A DNA stretch of 41,487 bases. Source: Bacteroidales bacterium (GTDB taxonomy: Bacteria > Bacteroidota > Bacteroidia > Bacteroidales > Tenuifilaceae). A program made the translations under genes and the position numbers. Within the stretch, counting starts at the first letter, position 1. Each line of letters opens with the position of its first letter. The DNA is taken from positions 1 to 41,487 of the forward strand of contig JAFGDZ010000022.1 of NCBI GenBank assembly GCA_016931855.1. The letters are read 5' to 3'. Of the stretch, positions 1-7,974 are shown in pieces. Under the pieces are notes generated by a model that was not told where the DNA came from, did no database searches, and worked only from the letters and a program-made list of their open reading frames with translations.

Positions 1-690
1 GTCCCATAATTTTAAAGTTTTTTCTCGAACTCAAAAATAGGGGATTCTGAGGGCATTTTTAAATTTCGTACTTTCGGATGCTAGTGTCCTAATCCTATAA
101 ATATCATGGTTTGACGGTATTGTAGATTAATTGAAAAATCAATAAAGCATCGTTTGCCGAATAACTTGAGTTAGGCAAGTTCCTATTTAAGAAGTCAGCA
201 AATTCTTGGCTACTAAGATTCAAAAGATTAACAGGTTTCGAGATAAATGAATATGAAAACTCTGCATAACCAGCACCCCAAAACCCTACTGAGTACTTTG
301 CGAGTTAAGCGAAGCCAGCTCTCTCTCTTGTGGTTTTGCGAGTACAAAACATTACTTAGTTCTCTTTATAAAGCCTATCTCGAGAAAGTATCTCTTCTCT
401 AACTTTTAGTATGAAAACAAATATAGCCAATATTCTTCGCCTAGTTACCACGCGTGTTAGCGGGGTGTGCTTTTCCTTTACTTACACCAAGGCGAAGCCT
501 TGAGGAATAATCGGACGACGGTACAACCGCCGCCCAACACGGGAAGAATGAAAGTTAGAGCCTCATGCGAACGTGGCTTCCTAGATATTACTAAGCCTTG
601 AAACCTCATGATAAAAGATTTTCCAAGAGAAACGAAAAGCTTAAGTAAAAACACAATTATTAGGGATTTGAAGCGAATCCAGCCCATCAA
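1..690. other. Gene-poor stretch with no convincing gene
   Basis: No open frame here has a recognisable product. The longest, on the minus strand at 478-690, starts beside the downstream terminator of the GH97 gene and shows no domain or promoter. Small inverted repeats are visible, such as AAGGC-GAA-GCCTT at 489-501 and CTTCGCCT (435-442) against AGGCGAAG (490-497). The nonamer TTTGCGAGT occurs twice near 300 and 335. The stretch may be decayed mobile DNA or an untranslated region of a gene lying left of the window; neither can be shown from the sequence alone. Confidence 0.5.
72..86 (-). repeat. Copy 1 of a 15-base repeat shared by both window ends
   Basis: Read on the minus strand this is CACTAGCATCCGAAA, identical to 41402-41416 on the plus strand, so the two copies are inverted relative to each other. 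Both copies are also preceded by GATTAG a few bases upstream and followed by a CGAAA within ten bases, so similarity extends beyond the 15-mer. It may be part of a dispersed repeat or an insertion-sequence end; no transposase lies beside it in the window. Confidence 0.55.
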
Positions 691-692
691 AC

Positions 693-728
693 AAAAAGCC
701 GCTCTGGTGCAATACCAAAGCGGCTTTT
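693..728 (-). terminator. Rho-independent terminator of the GH97 gene
   Basis: AAAAGCCGCT (694-703) pairs with AGCGGCTTTT (719-728), and an inner TGG/CCA pairing extends the stem. On the minus strand the stem runs into a T-rich tail (TTTTTGT). It begins 17 bases past the stop codon of the GH97 gene. Confidence 0.85.
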
Positions 729-744
729 ATAATATGGATTAGGT

Positions 745-2823
745 TTACTTTTTAATAAACGAAACTGCGGCTCCTCCACCTGGGGCAAGCATTAGGGTAA
801 GGGTATCGCCTTTGCGAACAACTTGCTTGGTAATTGTAATATCGGTTGGATTTTTATCCCAGTGCGCCTTGGCGCCATCGGCGTAAATGGTTGAGGTGTA
901 GGGAATATCGGTATCAAGAAAATCGAGAACGATGGTCTGCTCACGGGCATTCTCATCGGTTATGGAACCAAGGAACCAGCTGCCTGTTTCGCGCTCCTTG
1001 CGGGCAATGGTAACAAAATCGGCAGGTTCGCCATCCAGCACGCGGGTCTCCTCCCAGTTAACTCCAACATCGCGAACAAACTGAAAGGCGGGCTGCCCTT
1101 GGTAGTGCTCGGGCAAATCGGCAGCCATTTGTATAGGGCTGTAAACAACCACGTATAGCGCTAGCTGATGCGCCAGCGTTGTGTTAACCTGATTGTTGGG
1201 CTTGTATGGCTTTAGCTTGATGTTGAATATACCCGGCGTGTAATCTATTGGCCCTGCAAGCATACGTGTAAAAGCCACCACCGATAGGTGCTCGGCAGGG
1301 TTGCCGCCATCGGAAGCCCACGCGTTAAACTCCTGTCCGCGTAAACCCTCCCGCGAAATGGCGTTGGGATAGGTACGCCGCTCGCCTGTTGCCTTAAAGG
1401 GCTCGTGCGCATTAACGGCAACGCCGTACTTTGCGGCAGTTTCAAGCACCTTTTGGTAGTGCCTGTGCATCCACTGCCCGTGGTGATACTCTCCCTTTGG
1501 AATAATTTTACCCACATAGCCCGTTTTTACCATGCTTACCCCAAGGCTGTGCATTAGCGCATAGGCAGTATCCAGCTGCTGCTCGTAGGTGCGTGGCGCT
1601 GCCGATGTTTCGTGGTGCATAATTATCTCAACTCCTTTGCTCTTTCCGTAGCGCACAACCTCTGGCAAATCGTAATCGGCATAAGGGGTAACAAAGTCAA
1701 ACACGCCCTCCCTATCGTCAAAGCCAATCCAGTGATCCCAGCCGGTGTTCCAGCCCTCAACAAGCACCGCGCCTATGCTATTTTCGGCAGCAAAGTCGAT
1801 GTAACGCTTAGTATTAGCCGTGGTAGCACCATGCTTTCCGCTTGCCATATCCCACGATGCCTTGTCCAGATGCATTTCCCACCATATACCAACGTACTTG
1901 GTTGGCTTAATCCACGATACATCGCCTAGCTTATTGGGCTCGTTCAAGTTCTCAATGAGTCGCGATTCAATTAAATCACCAGCCCTATCGGTCACCATAA
2001 CCGTGCGCCAAGGCGTGCTAAAGGGCACTTTAACCACAGCCTTTACACCAGTGGCATTGCCAACCAGCTCACTCTCCATTAGGAAGCGGGATGGGAAAAC
2101 CTTTAGCGTCATATCGGTGTAATCGCCCATATCGGCCTCATGAAAGCTAAGGTAAAGTCCCTCGGCGGTTTTCATGGTTACTGGCGTATTCACCGCATTC
2201 TCTGGAATGTAGGTTTGAGCCAGATTGGGATGATTCTGCTTGCTAAGCGCATCGATACCGCTAAATGGGGTTGTATTGTAAAGGTGCTCATAGATATCCC
2301 AATCGCCGGGTTGCCACCAGCAGGTGTGGTTGCCAGCTAGCTGAAACTGCGTGTGCTCATCCATAATGATAAGGGTATCCAAGCCTCCCTGCGATGGGAA
2401 CTCGTACCTAAAGCCCATGCCATCGTCGTAAATCCTAAAAACAATATCCAGCTTACGGTTGGGTGCCTGTTGCTCAACCAACGATACGCGTAGCTCATTA
2501 AAGCGGTTATCAACGTGCAGCTGCTCGCCCCAAGGCATCTCCCAAGGGTCGTTAACTGCTCTGATTGCCGTATCGGTAATTGCTAGCCCCAGTGCAATGG
2601 GCGCTGCATTCTTAAAGGTAAAGCCAAGGGTTGATGTGTCTATTACCGTTACATCGCCCCGCTGAAACCTATAGGCTGGCTGCCCATTATCAAGCAAAAG
2701 GAACTCAACCTTAAGAACTCCTTTTGGTGAGGATATATTAACCCTATTGATATCAAGAACACCGCTGCACGCCTGCAAAAGTGTTGCTGCAAGCACTGCT
2801 GAAATCATGAAAAACCGTTTCAT
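745..2823 (-). CDS. Glycoside hydrolase family 97 alpha-glucosidase, SusB-like lipoprotein
   Basis: This enzyme should hydrolyse alpha-glucosidic bonds in starch-derived oligosaccharides outside the inner membrane. The ATG at 2823 is chosen over an upstream in-frame start because it gives a lipoprotein signal, MKRFFMISAVLAATLLQAC, with Cys19 as the probable lipidation site. The 692 residues fit GH97: an N-terminal beta-sandwich (about 25-280), a TIM barrel (about 300-570) and a C-terminal beta domain. Glu405 (HHE), Glu474 (NAHEPF) and Glu498 (RGQEFNAW) match the 69- and 24-residue spacings of Glu439, Glu508 and Glu532 of Bacteroides SusB, which points to the inverting alpha-glucosidase type rather than the retaining alpha-galactosidase type. 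No SusC/SusD pair is adjacent, so it appears to be a single-gene unit with its own terminator. Family is certain; exact substrate is inferred. Confidence 0.93.
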   Translation of the reverse strand: MKRFFMISAVLAATLLQACSGVLDINRVNISSPKGVLKVEFLLLDNGQPAYRFQRGDVTVIDTSTLGFTFKNAAPIALGLAITDTAIRAVNDPWEMPWGEQLHVDNRFNELRVSLVEQQAPNRKLDIVFRIYDDGMGFRYEFPSQGGLDTLIIMDEHTQFQLAGNHTCWWQPGDWDIYEHLYNTTPFSGIDALSKQNHPNLAQTYIPENAVNTPVTMKTAEGLYLSFHEADMGDYTDMTLKVFPSRFLMESELVGNATGVKAVVKVPFSTPWRTVMVTDRAGDLIESRLIENLNEPNKLGDVSWIKPTKYVGIWWEMHLDKASWDMASGKHGATTANTKRYIDFAAENSIGAVLVEGWNTGWDHWIGFDDREGVFDFVTPYADYDLPEVVRYGKSKGVEIIMHHETSAAPRTYEQQLDTAYALMHSLGVSMVKTGYVGKIIPKGEYHHGQWMHRHYQKVLETAAKYGVAVNAHEPFKATGERRTYPNAISREGLRGQEFNAWASDGGNPAEHLSVVAFTRMLAGPIDYTPGIFNIKLKPYKPNNQVNTTLAHQLALYVVVYSPIQMAADLPEHYQGQPAFQFVRDVGVNWEETRVLDGEPADFVTIARKERETGSWFLGSITDENAREQTIVLDFLDTDIPYTSTIYADGAKAHWDKNPTDITITKQVVRKGDTLTLMLAPGGGAAVSFIKK

Positions 2824-2957
2824 ATGCAAGTATTTTAGGTTTTGTTGCCGATTTGGCCTTAAGTACGCCCCAAAGGGTATGCATATCAAAAAAACGGAAT
2901 TTTATTTAGTTAAACAAACTGAGAATCAACGCAAACGATTGCATGAGTTCACTTTTA

Positions 2958-3004
2958 ACAAAAAAAGAGCGTCCCTCCAACAAATTAGCATTGGAAGGAC
3001 ACTC
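2958..3004 (-). terminator. Terminator of the hydrogenase operon
   Basis: A 14-pair stem (2967-2980 with 2991-3004) is followed on the minus strand by seven Ts. The two non-Watson-Crick positions are G-U in the minus-strand transcript but C-A in a plus-strand one, which fixes the orientation. It lies just past the hydrogenase stop codon and a CA repeat. Confidence 0.88.
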
Positions 3005-3012
3005 GGGTCAAA

Positions 3013-3026
3013 ACACACACACACAC
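3013..3026. repeat. (AC)7 dinucleotide repeat after the hydrogenase stop codon
   Basis: Seven AC units, read as (GT)7 in the operon transcript, begin 9 bases past the stop codon of the last hydrogenase gene and precede the terminator. A complementary (GT)7 on the plus strand sits at 7943-7956, just before the start codon of the first gene of the five-gene cassette. Confidence 0.9.
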
Positions 3027-3035
3027 TATGAAAAT

Positions 3036-4484
3036 CTATACCTCAATACTTACAATGCTTGGGGCAGCCTCTACTGCCTGTTTTAGCTGCCGTAAGGCCA
3101 CCTTTGGATTGCTTATTACGTTGCAGCCACCTATACATCCGCCCTCGCAGGTCATTACCTCTACAAAGTTTCCGGGGCAGCTCTTGGGGAATGATTTTAG
3201 CTGGCGGATGGCCGCTTTGTCTATTCCGTTAATCTGAATATCAGTAATTTTTAGAGTTGATGGGGCTAATGCTTTAACCGCCTGTGTTACCCCACCGCTA
3301 GCGCCAAAGCCACGACCTTCTGCCGAAGGGAATTTATCAATATCGGTAGAGCGAAGGGCGCTAACATCAATACCCGCGGCAACCATCCATGCGCCGTACT
3401 CCTCAAAGCTTAAGGTGTAATCTACGTTTGGATCGTGGAACGATTCCCAGCGCTTTGCGGGGCAAGGGCTAACAAACACCAGCACATCGTTTGGATGATT
3501 GTGGCGTGCCACCTGCGCAGAATAGTACATTGGGGTATGGGTATGCGACACGTATGGCTTTAGCTGCTCAATATGCTTATCTACCAGTTGCGTATAAGCC
3601 GGACAGCAGCTGGTGGTCATGAATGGAGCACCAGATTCTAGGCGCTCCTGTAGCTCTGCCGCTTCAAGTTTAGTTGTGATATCGGCACCCTCGGCAACCT
3701 CATAAACATAGTCAAAACCAAGTTCCTTAAAGCTGTGCAGAATTTTGCCCATATCGGCATTAAACTGCCCTGCAATGGCTGGAGCAACCATGGCCACAAG
3801 CTTTTTACCCTCGCGCTTATTGCGAAATATCTCAACTAAGTGCGATTTTTCCATAACTGCACCAAAAGGACAAGCAGTCATACACTTACCACAGTTAATA
3901 CACTTGGTTATATCAATAGATTCTACCCCATCGTCACCCTTGCTTATTGCACCTACAGGGCAGGCCTCCTCGCAGGGAACGGGCATGTAAACAATGGCGT
4001 GGAACGGACAAACCTTTAGGCACTGACCACAGTTTACGCATGTTGTGTGATCGATGGATGCCTGTCCATCAACAAATTTTATGGCATCCTTTGGGCAGTT
4101 AACCATACAGGGTCTGGCCACACAGCCACGGCACATATTGGTAACCTGGTAGCTGGTTTTACGGCACGATGAGCAGGCCTCGTCAACCACGGTTAAAACG
4201 GTATCGGTAAGCTCTGTGCGCTGGTTGGCCATACGAGCGTAATCCGAAAGCGGGGTTAGCTCATCAACCTCATCGCTGATATTGTAGCCAAGCAGAGCCA
4301 TTAGCTTGTACTTTATTACAGCTCTATCCTTGTGCACACAGCAACGAACCGATCCATTCTTACGGGGTCGCATTTCCAGAGGAATACGGTTAATCCCCTC
4401 TTCCAGCCTATTTTCTATTAGTAAACGGACAACACGAGTTATAAGCTCACGTCTGATGAGCATTGCATTATTAGTTACAGCCAT
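3036..4484 (-). CDS. Catalytic-type [FeFe] hydrogenase with multiple Fe-S clusters
   Basis: It should catalyse reversible proton reduction to H2 with ferredoxin-like electron carriers in the cytoplasm. The 482 residues have a Cys-rich N-terminal part with several [4Fe-4S] motifs (Cys104 to Cys205, including CVNCGQCLKVCP and CINCGKCMTACP) and a C-terminal H-cluster domain. All three H-cluster motifs are present: TSCCP (291-295), SPCPAKRWE (339-347) and VMTCEGGC (443-450). The likely ligands are Cys294, Cys341, Cys446 and Cys450. Cys293, the proton-relay position, is kept, so the enzyme looks competent. The extra N-terminal CxxC pattern (CSSC, CRGC) resembles group B monomeric enzymes, but the group is an inference. 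It is the last gene of the operon, 13 bases after the small [2Fe-2S] gene. HydE, HydF and HydG, needed for maturation, are not in the window. Confidence 0.92.
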   Translation of the reverse strand: MAVTNNAMLIRRELITRVVRLLIENRLEEGINRIPLEMRPRKNGSVRCCVHKDRAVIKYKLMALLGYNISDEVDELTPLSDYARMANQRTELTDTVLTVVDEACSSCRKTSYQVTNMCRGCVARPCMVNCPKDAIKFVDGQASIDHTTCVNCGQCLKVCPFHAIVYMPVPCEEACPVGAISKGDDGVESIDITKCINCGKCMTACPFGAVMEKSHLVEIFRNKREGKKLVAMVAPAIAGQFNADMGKILHSFKELGFDYVYEVAEGADITTKLEAAELQERLESGAPFMTTSCCPAYTQLVDKHIEQLKPYVSHTHTPMYYSAQVARHNHPNDVLVFVSPCPAKRWESFHDPNVDYTLSFEEYGAWMVAAGIDVSALRSTDIDKFPSAEGRGFGASGGVTQAVKALAPSTLKITDIQINGIDKAAIRQLKSFPKSCPGNFVEVMTCEGGCIGGCNVISNPKVALRQLKQAVEAAPSIVSIEV

Positions 4485-4497
4485 ATCAAAATCCCTC

Positions 4498-4758
4498 CTA
4501 TCCCTTAATCTCTTTTCTTATCTCAGCAATTAGTAACGACACCGATGCTTGCGCAATGCAACGGCCATTTATAGTAGCAAAAGGTGGCCTCCCATTCTTT
4601 GGATGGTTGCAAAAATCGAGGCAAGGCGAACCCTTTACGTCCACCTTCCCGCGCAAATCGGGAGGGAGGCACTCTGACAGCAGCTGAAGCTCCGATCCTC
4701 CCATCAGGTAGCAGAGTGTACCTGAACAAACTAGCACTTCAATCTTTTTCTCATCCAT
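4498..4758 (-). CDS. Thioredoxin-like [2Fe-2S] ferredoxin domain protein
   Basis: This 86-residue protein is a stand-alone domain of the NuoE/HndA C-terminal type. Its Cys pattern, C-x4-C (VCSGTLC, residues 11-16) and C-x3-C (PCLDFC, about 45-49), is the usual ligand set for one [2Fe-2S] cluster on a thioredoxin fold. Such proteins pass electrons between hydrogenase or NADH dehydrogenase subunits. It lies between the phosphatase gene (6 bases away) and the catalytic hydrogenase (13 bases), so it probably serves as electron donor or acceptor for one of the two hydrogenases. No NuoF-like flavoprotein is nearby to link it directly to NADH. Confidence 0.85.
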   Translation of the reverse strand: MDEKKIEVLVCSGTLCYLMGGSELQLLSECLPPDLRGKVDVKGSPCLDFCNHPKNGRPPFATINGRCIAQASVSLLIAEIRKEIKG

Positions 4759-4764
4759 GGCTCA

Positions 4765-5958
4765 CTAAATGAATTGTATGTTAACTTCCTTTAAAAACTT
4801 TTCTTCCAGCAATCGGGCTATTTTGCGCATAACGTTACGCCTAATTTCCAGTTCAACGGGCAACGATGGATCCTGATGCGCAACGTTGATTTTGGTTCCC
4901 ACCACAAGGTTTATTACATCGGAGCCCAGGAGCAGCTTGCAAATTGCTACAGCAGGCCCTGCTCCTATCACCTCAAATCCTTGCATGGTCTCAAGAATCT
5001 CGGCAACTCGGCCTATGGTTAGAATCCCTTCGGTAACCAAATCAATCCCTTGCATTTTTGATGCGGGAGGCAACCCTGAGTCGTCAAGAGTAAAGCCAAC
5101 ATCAATGGATAAACCAAGTTCTCTGGCCAGTATTTGGGAGGTTGTTCCACCACAAACAACCTTTTTTCCCTTAAAGTCGCGAACCATTTCGGCAAGGAGC
5201 TTATCGCGAATCTCATCGTACGGTGGGCCTGAGCAAACCATCAGCCTACGTGGCTCCCTAAAATGGATAATGGCGCAGCTAATATCGTCCTGTGGTTTGT
5301 ATATATCGTTTGCGTTCGATTTTCGGATAACCACCTTTGCCAGCTCGTGAGCCGATACGGTGGGATCCTCAATTATTCGGTTGCAAACAAACTCACGAAT
5401 AGAGTCGTCGCCATAGCCAAAGGGCATATCGTTAGTTCCTATTCCCGATTGGGTAACCCCATCGGACACCATCACTATCCTATCGTCGCGCTCAAGAGTA
5501 AAGTGCGAAAGGTACATTTGCCTTTCTCTGCCCCCATCAAGCACCACGTTTACGCGCTCCTTTTCAATTTCAATAACCTTTCCGTCCCGTATAAAGATCC
5601 ACGCTGGATTATCAAACTCTATTATTCGGGTTTCGCCACCGCTTTCTATATCGATAATGGTAAACGTAGCGTAGCTAATTTGCCGTTTGCTATCAACAGG
5701 GAGTGTGCTCATAATGATTTGAGCGGTACGGTCAATTGGCTGCTTCTCAAGCGTAAAGGTTATGGCCATTGAAGCGGTTAGCGTGGCAAGTACGTTGGCT
5801 TTAATGCCGCTGCCCAACCCGTCGGACATAACGGCAATAATCCTATCCTCCTCCTTTATACGGCGCGACAGGAACACATCGCCACAAACCTGACATCCCT
5901 CCTTTGATAGCTGGGCACAGTCTATATCAACATGAAATGCTCTCGTCTTCATCCCCAT
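4765..5958 (-). CDS. SpoIIE/PP2C-type serine phosphatase of the hydrogenase cluster
   Basis: A 397-residue protein with an N-terminal SpoIIE-like PP2C domain (about 1-235). The metal-binding acidic residues are visible: Asp46-Gly47 in MSDGLGSG, Asp166-Gly167 in MVSDGVTQSG, and Asp234/Asp235 in PQDDIS. It should remove phosphate from Ser/Thr of a partner protein. The rest (about 236-397, with CGGTTSQILARELG) is a domain I cannot name. The start overlaps the end of the sensory hydrogenase gene by 32 bases; an alternative ATG six bases on (5952) gives MKTRAFHV. Phosphatases of this kind accompany group C [FeFe] hydrogenases in other anaerobes, where they are thought to relay the H2 signal. The substrate is unknown, and no matching anti-sigma-factor antagonist or kinase is in the window. 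Confidence 0.85.
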   Translation of the reverse strand: MGMKTRAFHVDIDCAQLSKEGCQVCGDVFLSRRIKEEDRIIAVMSDGLGSGIKANVLATLTASMAITFTLEKQPIDRTAQIIMSTLPVDSKRQISYATFTIIDIESGGETRIIEFDNPAWIFIRDGKVIEIEKERVNVVLDGGRERQMYLSHFTLERDDRIVMVSDGVTQSGIGTNDMPFGYGDDSIREFVCNRIIEDPTVSAHELAKVVIRKSNANDIYKPQDDISCAIIHFREPRRLMVCSGPPYDEIRDKLLAEMVRDFKGKKVVCGGTTSQILARELGLSIDVGFTLDDSGLPPASKMQGIDLVTEGILTIGRVAEILETMQGFEVIGAGPAVAICKLLLGSDVINLVVGTKINVAHQDPSLPVELEIRRNVMRKIARLLEEKFLKEVNIQFI

Positions 5959-7702
5959 TTCCTCCGTTAAACGATTCTAGTATAGAGTTGAGCATAGTCT
6001 CGGTACGCGAGGCGTTCTCGCCAAGCAGGTAGGCTATTTTTTGCACCGTTTCAAGATTTTCTTTGATGATGAAACGGGTGCGCCTAACAACCTCATCGCT
6101 ACGCACCTCAGGGATATATAGGTCGCGCACAATGGCGCAAACAATCTTATGCTGCTGTACGGAGAATACCGATACCTTTAGCAGGTGATCATTAAGCTTT
6201 ACATCCCTATCAATAATATCCTTGCCCGTTCTAAGTACCAGCGAAAAGAATTTATGGAAGGGAACCAGCTTGGTTACATCGGCACCGCCCATTCCGGGGT
6301 TAACCTCAAATATAAGCTGAGCATCGGAGCCAAGCATGCGTGCAAAGTTCTGATTACCCTCTAGTACCTTAAGGTTCTCGTCAACAAGTAGCACCCCACT
6401 TGGTATGCGCTGGAGCAGCACGGTTGCCTTGTCGTGTGCAACCCTGCGCATGTAGGAAACGCACATGTTGCGCTCGGCCTTCCCTTCGAGCATGGCTATG
6501 GCAAAATCGTTGCAGCTCTCGTAGCCGCAACCGCCACAATTGAGCTCATCCTTAACGGAAAGCTTACCTACGGCCTTAAGGGCTTCTGCTATATCCTGAC
6601 TGCTATGAACCGCTCTGGGAGTGGGCTTTAAAGGTTGCTGATTGACCCCAATGGGAATAACACTAATAAGTTCGGTACCAGGGCCTACTGTTTTTAGCTT
6701 AACCAATGCGCTCTTTGCAACCATTCCGCGGCGAACAGCAATAGATTTTTTGTGGCTAACACCGGGGCCATTAATGCACCCTCCAGAGCAGGCAAGTAGT
6801 TCAAGGAAAAGTGTGCTAGAGCTATCCCACTCATCAATTCCAGCAAGGGTTTGGCGCACGGCATCCATTCCAGAGAACGACATGAAATGAACATCCGTTC
6901 CGTTCATTCCACGCTTAATGCCTTCTATCATACCTCCTTCCACAGGATATATTGCGCCCGAAACGGCTTCTACTGGTTCAAAAAACGAAGCCCCATTAGC
7001 TTGAGTTGGCACCAGCTCAATCCACTCATCGTCCAGCCAAGTACGTAGCTCATCAAAGGTTAGCGCGGCATCTAAAATCTGCTTGTTGGAGTCGGACTCC
7101 CTTTTCTTGGCAATGCATGGCCCCACAAATACAACGTGGGTATCATCGCCATAGTAGTCCTTTAGGTAGTTAGCATGCGCCTGTGCGGGCGATAGAACGG
7201 GAGAAATAAGATGGTAGTACTGAGGGTAATGCTTTCTTATTAAATCAACAATGGCTGGGCATGCCGACGAAATGCTTACTCCTCCCTTGCTGTTTAGCAA
7301 CTCGGTTCTAGTGTACCGGTTAACCATTTCGGCACCTAATGCGGTCTCTGAAACAGCAAAAACCCCAAGGCGCTTAATGGCTGCTATCAGCGTTGAAGGA
7401 TCAACACCTTCAAACTCACTTACCCACGAAGGGGCTAACGAAACAACTACCCGTTTCCCATTCCTGATAAGCATTTTAACCACCTCCAAATCGCTCCTAT
7501 ACTTCTTTGCCTTTACGGGGCAAACCTCCACGCATTTACCGCAAGCAATACAAAACTCGTCGATAACCGATGCGCAGTCGTTTGAGATACGAATGGCCTT
7601 TACAGGACAATGCCGAATGCACTTGTAGCAATCCTGACAGTTGTTCTGCTCAGTGTATATTGGCTGATTAACGTTCATGGCATTCGGCAAATGACTGTTC
7701 AA
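5927..7702 (-). CDS. Sensory [FeFe] hydrogenase with PAS domain (HydS-like, group C)
   Basis: A putative H2 sensor rather than a bulk catalyst. Order in the 591 residues: two [4Fe-4S] motifs (Cys22-Cys32 and Cys51-Cys61), an H-cluster domain (about 80-345), a further four-Cys cluster (Cys389, 392, 397, 414), a PAS domain (about 425-540) and a C-terminal helical segment. H-cluster motifs are SSACP (145-149), VGPCIAKKRE (193-202) and LLACSGGC (302-309). The proton-relay Cys before the first ligand is Ala147, the change described for HydS of Thermotoga maritima, where activity is low and a sensory role is proposed. The gene overlaps the preceding [2Fe-2S] gene by 35 bases; a start at 7678 (MNVNQPIY) would shorten this to 11. 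The overlap with the phosphatase gene downstream suggests translational coupling. Confidence 0.9.
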   Translation of the reverse strand: MNSHLPNAMNVNQPIYTEQNNCQDCYKCIRHCPVKAIRISNDCASVIDEFCIACGKCVEVCPVKAKKYRSDLEVVKMLIRNGKRVVVSLAPSWVSEFEGVDPSTLIAAIKRLGVFAVSETALGAEMVNRYTRTELLNSKGGVSISSACPAIVDLIRKHYPQYYHLISPVLSPAQAHANYLKDYYGDDTHVVFVGPCIAKKRESDSNKQILDAALTFDELRTWLDDEWIELVPTQANGASFFEPVEAVSGAIYPVEGGMIEGIKRGMNGTDVHFMSFSGMDAVRQTLAGIDEWDSSSTLFLELLACSGGCINGPGVSHKKSIAVRRGMVAKSALVKLKTVGPGTELISVIPIGVNQQPLKPTPRAVHSSQDIAEALKAVGKLSVKDELNCGGCGYESCNDFAIAMLEGKAERNMCVSYMRRVAHDKATVLLQRIPSGVLLVDENLKVLEGNQNFARMLGSDAQLIFEVNPGMGGADVTKLVPFHKFFSLVLRTGKDIIDRDVKLNDHLLKVSVFSVQQHKIVCAIVRDLYIPEVRSDEVVRRTRFIIKENLETVQKIAYLLGENASRTETMLNSILESFNGGNGDEDESISC

Positions 7703-7934
7703 TGATTCCTATGGCACCCGCTGGGGTTACGGCCTCATACTGCTTTCCGTTAACCCAAATAACAGGCCCCTTGTTACACGAACCAGAACATAGCTGTCCC
7801 TTGAACATCACCCTATCCTCCAGCTTGTTCTCCTTAAGGTATGCTTTAAGGGTTTCAAGCGTCTCTCTGTTTCCCCTTGAAAAGCAAGAGCTTCCCAAGC
7901 AGATTACTAGTTCAATTTTGCCACTTGTTTTCAT
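7668..7934 (-). CDS. Thioredoxin-like [2Fe-2S] ferredoxin domain protein
   Basis: An 88-residue stand-alone [2Fe-2S] domain with C-x4-C (CLGSSC, 12-17) and C-x3-C (CSGSC, 49-53). It is homologous in layout to the 86-residue protein encoded at 4498-4758 but clearly not a recent copy. It overlaps the sensory hydrogenase gene, so the two are probably co-translated and partner each other; in Thermotoga a similar small protein gene precedes hydS. The leader directly upstream of its ATG is an (AC)7 run instead of a ribosome-binding site. Confidence 0.85.
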   Translation of the reverse strand: MKTSGKIELVICLGSSCFSRGNRETLETLKAYLKENKLEDRVMFKGQLCSGSCNKGPVIWVNGKQYEAVTPAGAIGIIEQSFAECHER

Positions 7935-7942
7935 GATACGTT

Positions 7943-7956
7943 GTGTGTGTGTGTGT
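7943..7956. repeat. (GT)7 repeat, read as (AC)7 just before the hydrogenase cassette
   Basis: On the transcript strand the repeat is an (AC)7 run ending 8 bases before the ATG of the first [2Fe-2S] gene, in the short gap after rex. It takes the place where a ribosome-binding site would lie. It is complementary to the (GT)7 in the transcript after the last gene of the same cassette (3013-3026). Confidence 0.9.
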
Positions 7957-7974
7957 TGATTTGTTACAAGGCTT

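Noticed and set aside
478-690. A 70-codon minus-strand frame in the gene-poor left end
   Set aside because: It has no recognisable domain, no promoter, and abuts the GH97 terminator; the composition looks like chance.
5263-5772. A 169-codon plus-strand frame opposite the phosphatase gene
   Set aside because: It is the shadow of a gene with intact PP2C metal-binding motifs and has no features of its own.
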